From CAYLNM01 sp964385045 (lineage in GTDB: Bacteria > Planctomycetota > Phycisphaerae > Phycisphaerales > SM1A02), in contig CAYLNM010000124.1 in assembly GCA_964385045.1 (NCBI GenBank), positions 1-13,565 on the forward strand: DNA of 13,565 bases, read 5' to 3'. The translations under genes and the position numbers were made by a program. This document shows positions 1 through 5,670 of the stretch, piece by piece. Position 1 is the first letter of the stretch, and every line of letters begins with the position of its first letter. Under the pieces are notes generated by a model, which saw only the letters and a list, made by a program, of their open reading frames with translations, searched no databases and was not told the origin of the DNA.

Positions 1-1
1 G

Positions 2-79
2 GCCGCGTCCGACGCCCCCGCCCCGGCCGCGTCCGACGCCCCCGCCGCGGACGCGTCCGACGCCCCCGCCGCGGACGCG
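2..79 (+). repeat. 24-bp tandem repeat in frame with hisG
   Basis: Three consecutive 24-bp units (2-25, 26-49, 50-73) plus a partial fourth. Each has the core GCGTCCGACGCCCCCGCC, with changes only at the unit edges. Read in the hisG frame each unit gives eight residues with the core Ala-Ser-Asp-Ala-Pro-Ala. No stop codon separates the repeat from hisG. It is either a low-complexity extension or linker of HisG, or intergenic DNA that happens to be open. The other two forward frames are open as well, so the openness alone proves little. Confidence 0.8.
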
Positions 80-121
80 GACCTCCGCGCCGCCGATCCC
101 GCCGCCGCGCCGCCGGCCCCG

Positions 122-976
122 GTGCGGCTCGCCCTGCCCAAGGGCCGCATGCAGTCCTCGGTGGTCGAGCTGATGGAGGTCGCGGGCCTGCCCGTCCGCG
201 TGGGGGCCCGCGCCTACCGGCCGACGGTGGGCGACGCGACGGCCTTCGAGACCAAGCTGCTCAAGGCCCGCGGCGTGGTGGAGATGCTCGCCGCCGGCAC
301 CCGCGACGTGGGCTTCGCGGGGGCCGACTGGGTCCGCGAGCTCGGGGTGGAGGACCGCCTCGTCGAGGTGCTCGACCTCGGCTTCGACCCGGTGCGGATC
401 GTGGCCGCGGCCCCCGAGGGCCTGGATCTCGGGGCCCCGCGGGACCGCCCGCTGCTGGTGGCCACCGAGTACGCCCGGCTCACCGAGGCGTGGATCGCCC
501 GCCGCGGCCTCGACGCCCGCGTGGTGCGGACCTTCGGGGCCACCGAGGTCTACCCGCCCGAGGACGCCGACCTCGTCGTCGACAACACCGCCACCGGCTC
601 GACCCTCGCCGCCAACGGCCTCGCGATCCGCGACGAGCTCATGCGCTCGAGCACGCGGCTCTTCGCCGCCCGCGGGGCGATGGAGGATCCGGGGCGACGG
701 GCCGCGATCGAGCAGCTCGCCCTCGTCCTCCGCTCGGTCCTCGAGGCCCGGGCCCGGGTGATGGTCGAGTGCAACGTCGCCGCGGACCGGCTCGAGGACG
801 TGGTCGCGGCCCTGCCGTGCATGCACGAGCCGACCATCGCCTCGCTCCACGGCGGGGGCGGCTACGCGGTCAAGGCCGCGGTGCCGCGGGCGGACCTCTT
901 CACCGTCATCCCCGCCGTCAAGGCCCGCGGCGGGTTCGACATCGTCGTCACCGGCCCCGCGCAGATCGTCCCGTGA
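122..976 (+). CDS. hisG: ATP phosphoribosyltransferase, long form (HisG)
   Basis: Catalyses the first step of histidine synthesis, ATP plus PRPP to phosphoribosyl-ATP. At 284 residues it is the long form. The catalytic part starts with LALPKGRM (residues 3-10), has the DVGFAGADW segment (62-70), and has a PRPP-binding loop DLVVDNTATGSTL (150-162). The C-terminal regulatory domain (about 210-284, with the HGGGGYAVKA segment) is the one that normally binds histidine for feedback inhibition, so HisZ should not be needed. The GTG at 122 is chosen because the family's conserved N-terminus begins there, but no Shine-Dalgarno precedes it. The same frame is open back to the left edge through a 24-bp repeat, so the true start may be upstream. 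The stop overlaps the hisC start by 4 nt (GTGA). Confidence 0.93.
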   Translation: MRLALPKGRMQSSVVELMEVAGLPVRVGARAYRPTVGDATAFETKLLKARGVVEMLAAGTRDVGFAGADWVRELGVEDRLVEVLDLGFDPVRIVAAAPEGLDLGAPRDRPLLVATEYARLTEAWIARRGLDARVVRTFGATEVYPPEDADLVVDNTATGSTLAANGLAIRDELMRSSTRLFAARGAMEDPGRRAAIEQLALVLRSVLEARARVMVECNVAADRLEDVVAALPCMHEPTIASLHGGGGYAVKAAVPRADLFTVIPAVKARGGFDIVVTGPAQIVP

Positions 977-2199
977 GCCGGCTCGACGTCGTCCCCGCGC
1001 TCGCCGGCCGCGCCGCCTACGACCCGGGTCCGGCCCCCGCCGTCCCGCGCCTTCGGCTCGACCGCAACGAGGGCCCGCCGCCGGCGGGAGCGGCCGGCGC
1101 GGCGCTGGCCGGACTCGACCCCGAGGCGATGCGGCGCTATCCGGACGCGGCCGCGGTCGAGCGCCGGCTCGCCGCCCGCGCCGGCCTCGAGCCCGCGCAG
1201 GTGCTCGTCACCGGCGGCGGCGACGAGGCGATCGACCGCTGCTGCCGCCTGATGCTCGCCCCCGGCCGCCGCGGGCTGGTGCACGTGCCGACCTTCGAGA
1301 TGATCGAGCGGTCGGCCGAGCTCGCCGGGGCCGCGGCGGCCCGCGTGCCGTGGACCGACGGACCGTTCCCGGCCGGGGCGATGCTGGACGCGGCGGCCGC
1401 GGCCGAGGCGGCGGGCGAGCCGGTGCGACTCGTGGCCCTCGTCACGCCGAACAACCCCACCGGGCTCGCGGTGCCGGTCGCGGACGTGCGGCGGATCGCC
1501 GGCGCGCTGCCGCGGGCCCTGATCCTCGTCGACGCCGCCTACGTCGAGTTCGACGACCCGTCGCTGCCCGCCGCGGTGCTCGGCCCGCCCAACGTCGTCG
1601 TGGTGCGGACCTTCAGCAAGGCCTGGGGCCTCGCGGGACTGCGGTGCGGCTGGGTCGCGGGCCCGGCCGAGGTGGTCGCGGGGCTGCGGGCGGCAGGCGG
1701 ACCCTACTCGGTGACCGGGGCGACGCTCGCGGCGGTGGGGGCGCTGCTGGAGGCCGGCGTGGAGCCGGATCCGTGCTACCTCGCCCGGGTCGCCCGCGAG
1801 CGCACCGCGCTGGCCGCGGCGTTCCGGGCCGCCGGGGCGTCGGTGCCCGACTCGCGGGCGAACTTCGTGACCCCGCTGCTGCCGGACGCGGCGCGGGCGG
1901 CGGCGGTGGCGGACGCCCTCGCCGCGGACGGCATCGCGGTGCGGCGGTTCGGCGGCGACCGGGCGGCGGCGCTGCGGATCACGTGCCCCGGGTCGGCCGC
2001 GGACTGGCGGCGGCTGGCCGCGTCGCTCGGGCCGGCCCTGGGGGTCGAGATCGATCCGAGGGCGGGGGCGGACGACGGGGCGGGGGCGGCCCCCACCGAC
2101 GCGGGCGGCGAGGACGACGGCCCGGCGACGGCGGGGGTGACGGCGGGGGTGACGGCGACCGCGGGCCGCGCCGCCCGCCGCGAGGAGGACGCGCGATGA
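973..2199 (+). CDS. hisC: Histidinol-phosphate aminotransferase (HisC)
   Basis: PLP-dependent class I/II aminotransferase that converts imidazole acetol phosphate plus glutamate to histidinol phosphate. Visible family signatures from the GTG start are LDRNEGP (29-35), TPNNPTG (158-164), the Asp of LVDAAYVEF (Asp187) and the PLP lysine in RTFSKAWGLAGLRCGW (Lys216, with Arg224), then RITCPG (335-340). The start is the GTG of the GTGA overlap with hisG; the frame is open further upstream only as a shadow of hisG. The fold ends near residue 360. Residues 361-408 are a Gly/Ala/Asp tail with no counterpart in ordinary HisC, including an Ala-Gly-Val-Thr repeat, and its last codons supply the hisB ribosome-binding site. 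Confidence 0.93.
   Translation: MSRLDVVPALAGRAAYDPGPAPAVPRLRLDRNEGPPPAGAAGAALAGLDPEAMRRYPDAAAVERRLAARAGLEPAQVLVTGGGDEAIDRCCRLMLAPGRRGLVHVPTFEMIERSAELAGAAAARVPWTDGPFPAGAMLDAAAAAEAAGEPVRLVALVTPNNPTGLAVPVADVRRIAGALPRALILVDAAYVEFDDPSLPAAVLGPPNVVVVRTFSKAWGLAGLRCGWVAGPAEVVAGLRAAGGPYSVTGATLAAVGALLEAGVEPDPCYLARVARERTALAAAFRAAGASVPDSRANFVTPLLPDAARAAAVADALAADGIAVRRFGGDRAAALRITCPGSAADWRRLAASLGPALGVEIDPRAGADDGAGAAPTDAGGEDDGPATAGVTAGVTATAGRAARREEDAR
2127..2157 (+). repeat. 12-bp tandem repeat in the hisC tail
   Basis: The unit GACGGCGGGGGT occurs twice in a row (2127-2138, 2139-2150), followed by the first seven bases of a third copy. It encodes the Ala-Gly-Val-Thr repeat in the C-terminal tail of HisC. 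It looks like slippage-driven expansion outside the folded domain. Confidence 0.75.
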
Positions 2200-2201
2200 G
2201 C
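2182..2201 (+). promoter_or_regulatory. hisC/hisB junction: strong RBS plus ATGA overlap
   Basis: GAGGAGG (2182-2188) lies 7 nt before the hisB ATG (2196), which overlaps the hisC TGA as ATGA. The whole 20-nt junction recurs at the hisAIE/hisD boundary (5651-5670) with 18 of 20 bases identical. This points to re-initiation by ribosomes finishing hisC. Confidence 0.8.
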
Positions 2202-2789
2202 TCCGGACGCACGGCGACGATCGAGCGGACCACCGGCGAGACCCGGGTCCGCGTGGAGCTGGACCTCGACGGCCGCGGGCGCACGCGGGTCGAGACCGGT
2301 CTCGGCTTCCTCGACCACGTGGTGACGGCGCTGCTGCTGCACGCCCGGCTCGACGCGACGGTCCTCGTCGAGGGCGACCTGGAGGTCGACGACCACCACA
2401 CGGTGGAGGACGCGGCGCTGGGGCTCGGGGCGGCGCTGGACGCGGCCCTCGGCGACCGCGCGACGATCCGCCGCTTCGGCCACGCCTACGCCCCCCTCGA
2501 CGAGGCGCTCGCGCGGGCGGTGGTCGACTGCTCCGGCCGCCCGGGGCCGCACGTCGAGCTCGGGCTCCGCCGCGAGCGGATCGGCGCGGTCGCGACCGAG
2601 AACCTCGGGCACTTCCTCGAGTCGCTCGCGGTCGCGGGACGACTCACGCTGCACGTGGACGTGCTGCGGGGGACCAACGACCACCACCGCGCCGAGGCGG
2701 CGTTCAAGGCGGTCGCCCTCGCTCTGCGCCACGCGGTCGCGATCGACGAGAACCCGAGGATGCCGAGCACCAAGGGCACGCTGTCGTGA
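2196..2789 (+). CDS. hisB: Imidazoleglycerol-phosphate dehydratase, monofunctional (HisB)
   Basis: Dehydrates imidazole glycerol phosphate to imidazole acetol phosphate, the sixth step. The 197 residues are the dehydratase domain alone. The Mn-binding histidine motifs are present: GFLDHVV (37-43), DDHHTVED (65-72), ENLGHFLES (135-143) and GTNDHHRAEAAFKA (159-172). The C-terminus is the usual PSTKGTL. There is no N-terminal HAD-type histidinol-phosphatase domain as in the bifunctional enterobacterial HisB, so step 8 must be done elsewhere. The ATG is preceded by the best Shine-Dalgarno of the operon. It ends in a GTGA overlap with hisH. Several positions (GFLDH, HFLES, LHVDxLRGxNDHHR) read more like fungal HIS3 than like the E. 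coli enzyme, from memory. Confidence 0.95.
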   Translation: MSSGRTATIERTTGETRVRVELDLDGRGRTRVETGLGFLDHVVTALLLHARLDATVLVEGDLEVDDHHTVEDAALGLGAALDAALGDRATIRRFGHAYAPLDEALARAVVDCSGRPGPHVELGLRRERIGAVATENLGHFLESLAVAGRLTLHVDVLRGTNDHHRAEAAFKAVALALRHAVAIDENPRMPSTKGTLS

Positions 2790-3454
2790 GCCCCGAGGTG
2801 GTCCTGGTCCGGACCGGCACCGCCAACCTCGCCTCGATGCGGGCCGGGCTCGCGCGGGCGGGGGCCGAGCCGCGGCCGGCCCGCGGGGCGGACGACGTGC
2901 GCGACGCCGCCCGCGTGCTGCTGCCCGGCGTCGGCGCCTTCGCCGCCGCCCGCCGGGCGCTGGCCGAGGACGGGCTCGACGACGCCCTGCGGGACCGCAT
3001 CGCCGCCGGCCGCCCCACGCTCTGCGTGTGCGTCGGCCTGCAGCTGCTGTGCGCCGCGAGCGAGGAGTCGCCCGGCACGGACGGGCTCGGCGTGGTGCCG
3101 GGCACGGTGCGGCGGCTGGGGGGCGGGGCGGCGAGCGTCGCCGGCGGCACGAACGCGGGCGCCGACGCGGGCGCCGCGGTCCCGCCGCCCGGGCCCGTCC
3201 GCGTGCCGCAGATGGGCTGGAACCGCCTCGAGCCGTCGCCGGACGCCCGGCGGCTGCCGGCGGGCCACGTCTACTTCGCCAATTCGTACGCGCTGCTCGC
3301 CCCGCCGGAGGGCTGGGCCGTCGCCGTCGCCGACCACGGCGGGCGTTTCGTGGGCGGGCTGGAGCGCGGCCCGGTCCTCGCCTGCCAGTTCCACCCCGAG
3401 CTCTCCGGCCCGCTCGGCGCGGCGCTGCTCCGCCGCTGGGTCGAGGAGGCGTGA
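2786..3454 (+). CDS. hisH: Imidazole glycerol phosphate synthase, glutaminase subunit (HisH)
   Basis: Class I glutamine amidotransferase that supplies ammonia to HisF in the fifth step. The catalytic triad is visible: nucleophile Cys82 in LCVCVGLQLL, and His203 and Glu205 in ACQFHPELSG. Other HisH marks are GTANLASM (11-18), LLPGVGAF (45-52), and PQMGWN (141-146). Length is 222 residues, about 20 longer than usual because of a Gly/Ala-rich insert at about 113-137. In the VYFxHSY segment the usual His is replaced by Asn (FANSYA, Asn166). It starts with GTG in a GTGA overlap with hisB; a weak AAGGG sits 9 nt upstream. hisF follows after one base, as expected for two subunits made in equal amounts. 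Confidence 0.94.
   Translation: MSPEVVLVRTGTANLASMRAGLARAGAEPRPARGADDVRDAARVLLPGVGAFAAARRALAEDGLDDALRDRIAAGRPTLCVCVGLQLLCAASEESPGTDGLGVVPGTVRRLGGGAASVAGGTNAGADAGAAVPPPGPVRVPQMGWNRLEPSPDARRLPAGHVYFANSYALLAPPEGWAVAVADHGGRFVGGLERGPVLACQFHPELSGPLGAALLRRWVEEA
3443..3449 (+). promoter_or_regulatory. hisF ribosome-binding site
   Basis: GAGGAGG ends 6 nt before the ATG at 3456 and lies inside the last codons of hisH. It favours 3456 over the second in-frame ATG at 3462. Confidence 0.75.
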
Positions 3455-3455
3455 G

Positions 3456-4304
3456 ATGCTGATGAAGCGGATCATCCCGTGCCTCGACGTCCGCGGCGGC
3501 CGCACCGTGAAGGGCGTGCGCTTCCAGGGCCTGCGGGACGCCGGCGACCCGGTCGAGCTCGCGGCGCGGTACGCGGCCGAGGGTGCGGACGAGCTGTGCC
3601 TGCTCGACGTGTCGGCCACGCTCGAGGAGCGCCGAACGACGACCCGGACGGTGGCCGCGGTGCGGCGGGTGCTCGACGTGCCGCTCACCGTGGGCGGGGG
3701 CATCCGCGCGGTCGAGGACGCGGCGCGGCTGCTCGAGGCCGGGGCGGACAAGGTCGGCGTCAACACCGCCGCCCTCGACGACCCGCCGCTGCTGTCGCGG
3801 CTCGCCGAGCGCTTCGGTCGCCAGTGCGTGGTCGCGAGCATCGATGCGGCGGCGCGGGAGGCGGCGGGAGCCGGGACGGCGGACGACGCGGACGGGGCGA
3901 GCCCGCCGGACGAGGACCGCTGGGAGGTCGTGACCCACGCCGGCACCCGGCGGCGCGGCACGAGCGCCGTGGGCTGGGCCCGCGCGGCCGCCGACCGGGG
4001 GGCGGGCGAGATCCTCCTCACGTCCTGGGACCGCGACGGCACGCGGGCGGGCTACGACGTGCCGCTGGTGGCGGCGGTGGCCGCGGCGGTGGGCGTGCCC
4101 GTCGTCGCCTCCGGCGGCGGAGCGGGCCCCGAGCACATGGCCGAGGCCTTCGGGGCCGGAGCCGAGGCGACGCTGGCCGCCGGCATCTTCCACGACGGCG
4201 TGACCACGGTCTCGGCGGTGAAGCGGGCGCTCGCCGCCGCCGGCGTCGCGGTGCGCCCGGTCCACGAGGACGGCGCCGCCGGCGCCGCGGAGACGACGAC
4301 GTGA
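3456..4304 (+). CDS. hisF: Imidazole glycerol phosphate synthase, cyclase subunit (HisF)
   Basis: A (beta/alpha)8-barrel cyclase that uses ammonia from HisH to turn PRFAR into imidazole glycerol phosphate and AICAR. Start MLMKRIIPCLDV gives the catalytic Asp11, and VASIDA gives the second catalytic residue, Asp130. Both fall at the numbers known for the Thermotoga enzyme. Phosphate-binding and barrel motifs are LTVGGGIR (77-84), GADKVGVNT (96-104), GAGEILLTSWDRDGT (182-196), and ASGGG (218-222). The protein is 282 residues against about 250-260 usually. The extra length is an acidic, Ala/Gly-rich insert at about 133-153, just after Asp130, plus a short C-terminal tail. The stop overlaps the GTG of the next gene by 4 nt. 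Confidence 0.95.
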   Translation: MLMKRIIPCLDVRGGRTVKGVRFQGLRDAGDPVELAARYAAEGADELCLLDVSATLEERRTTTRTVAAVRRVLDVPLTVGGGIRAVEDAARLLEAGADKVGVNTAALDDPPLLSRLAERFGRQCVVASIDAAAREAAGAGTADDADGASPPDEDRWEVVTHAGTRRRGTSAVGWARAAADRGAGEILLTSWDRDGTRAGYDVPLVAAVAAAVGVPVVASGGGAGPEHMAEAFGAGAEATLAAGIFHDGVTTVSAVKRALAAAGVAVRPVHEDGAAGAAETTT

Positions 4305-5668
4305 TCATCCCCTCCATCGACCTCGCCGGCGGCCACGCGGTGCAGCTCGTCGGCGGACGCGAGCCGGCGATCGACGCCGGCGACCCGATGCCGATCGCCG
4401 AGACCTTCGCCCGCGTCGGCCCGATCGCGGTCGTCGACCTCGACGCCGCGACCGGGGCGGGCGAGAACGCGGACCTCGTCGCCTCGCTCGTCGCCCGCGT
4501 CCCGTGCCGCGTGGGCGGCGGCATCCGCGACCGGGCCGCCGCGATCCGCTGGCTCGACGCCGGGGCCGAGGCGATCGTCGTGGGCACCGCGGCCTCGCCG
4601 GCGTTCTTCGGCGGCCTGCCGCGCGAGCGCTGCGTGGCCGCCCTCGACGCCGAGCACGGCGAGGTGATGGTCGAGGGGTGGCGGTCGGGCACGGGGACCA
4701 CCGTCCTCGAGCGGATGGCCGAGCTCCGCCCGCACGTGGGCGGCTTCCTCGTCACCGTCATCGAGCGGGAGGGCCGCATGGCCGGGATCGATCTCGAGCT
4801 CGCCCGCTCGCTGCGGGCCGCCGCGGGCGACGCCGAGCTCGTCCTCGCCGGCGGCGTCACCACCCCCGAGGACGTGGCCGAGCTCGACCGGCTCGGGATC
4901 GACGCCCAGGTCGGCATGGCCCTGTACACCGGCCGCCTGTCGCTCGCCGACGCGGTGATCGCGTGCGTGCGCGGCCCCGAGGACGGGCCCTGGCCGACCG
5001 TGGTCGCGGACGAGCACGGGACCGCGCTGGGGCTCGCGTGGTCGCGCCCGGCGTCGGTGCGGGCGGCCCTCGAGCGCGGCCGCGGCGTCTACTGGTCGCG
5101 CTCGCGGGAGGAGCTCTGGGAGAAGGGGGCCACCAGCGGGGCGGGCCAGGCGCTGGTGCGGATCGACCTCGACTGCGACCGCGACGCGCTGCGGTTCACG
5201 GTGCGGCAGGGGGCCCCCGGCTTCTGCCACCGGGCGACGCGCACCTGCTGGGGCGAGGACGACGGCCTGCCGCGGCTCGCCCGGCGGCTCGCGGACGTCG
5301 CGGCCGACCCGCCGGCGGGCTCCTACACGGCGCGGCTGCTGCGGGAGCCGGGACTGCTCGCGGCCAAGCTCCGCGAGGAGGCGGAGGAGCTCGCGGCCGC
5401 GGTGGCCGGCGAGGCGGACGATCGCGTGGCCGAGGAGGCGGCGGACCTCGTCTACTTCACCGCCGCCGCCCTCGCGGGCCGTGGGGTCGACCTGCGGGCG
5501 GTGGTCGACGTCCTCGAGCGGCGGGCGCGGCGGGTGACGCGGCGGCCCGGCGACGCGAAGCCGGGGGCGGCGGCGCCGGCGGCGGCCGGATCGGCGGGAT
5601 CGACGGAGGCGGCGGGCCCGCGCGGCACGGGGGCCCCCCGCACGAGCACGGAAGAGGGCGCGCGATGA
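4301..5668 (+). CDS. hisA: Fused HisA-HisI-HisE (steps 4, 3 and 2 of histidine synthesis)
   Basis: One 455-residue chain with three enzymes. Residues 1-224 are a HisA isomerase barrel (ProFAR to PRFAR): MIIPSIDL with Asp7, VGGGIR (71-76), AALDAEHGEV with Asp116, LAGGVTTPEDV (182-192), VGMALYTG (204-211). Residues about 228-318 are HisI phosphoribosyl-AMP cyclohydrolase: VYWSRSREELWEKGATSG, Mg ligands Asp291/293/295 in DCDRDAL, Zn ligands Cys292, Cys309 and Cys316. Residues about 322-420 are HisE phosphoribosyl-ATP pyrophosphohydrolase: SYTARLL, KLREEAEEL (356-364), VAEEAADLVYF. Where HisA normally has the general acid Asp (xxRDG) this protein has Glu157 (EREG). Domain order is the reverse of reaction order. 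Residues 421-455 are a low-complexity tail. It starts with GTG in an overlap with hisF, with a GGAG 8 nt upstream. HisIE fusions are common; HisA-HisIE is not the usual arrangement. Confidence 0.92.
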   Translation: MIIPSIDLAGGHAVQLVGGREPAIDAGDPMPIAETFARVGPIAVVDLDAATGAGENADLVASLVARVPCRVGGGIRDRAAAIRWLDAGAEAIVVGTAASPAFFGGLPRERCVAALDAEHGEVMVEGWRSGTGTTVLERMAELRPHVGGFLVTVIEREGRMAGIDLELARSLRAAAGDAELVLAGGVTTPEDVAELDRLGIDAQVGMALYTGRLSLADAVIACVRGPEDGPWPTVVADEHGTALGLAWSRPASVRAALERGRGVYWSRSREELWEKGATSGAGQALVRIDLDCDRDALRFTVRQGAPGFCHRATRTCWGEDDGLPRLARRLADVAADPPAGSYTARLLREPGLLAAKLREEAEELAAAVAGEADDRVAEEAADLVYFTAAALAGRGVDLRAVVDVLERRARRVTRRPGDAKPGAAAPAAAGSAGSTEAAGPRGTGAPRTSTEEGAR

Positions 5669-5670
5669 GC
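5651..5670 (+). promoter_or_regulatory. hisAIE/hisD junction: RBS plus ATGA overlap
   Basis: GAAGAGGG lies 6-7 nt before the hisD ATG (5665), which overlaps the stop of the fusion gene. The 20 nt match the hisC/hisB junction (2182-2201) at 18 positions. Both upstream proteins therefore end in similar residues (Glu-Glu-Xaa-Ala-Arg). Confidence 0.75.

Noticed and set aside
2..79. CRISPR-like array
   Set aside because: The units are contiguous 24-bp tandem copies in coding phase without spacers.
1..121. Histidine-operon attenuator or leader peptide
   Set aside because: There is no run of His codons and no terminator-antiterminator pair in the visible upstream sequence. The region is truncated by the window edge.
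490..972. In-frame upstream extension of hisC starting at an ATG inside hisG
   Set aside because: The 161 extra codons read as an Arg/Pro-rich shadow of hisG. Conserved HisC sequence begins just after the GTG at 973.
1776..4265. Long open frame on the - strand across hisC to hisF
   Set aside because: Composition is Arg/Gly/Pro/Ala-rich with no recognisable motif. The + strand carries four clear enzymes. Such antisense openness is expected at this GC content.
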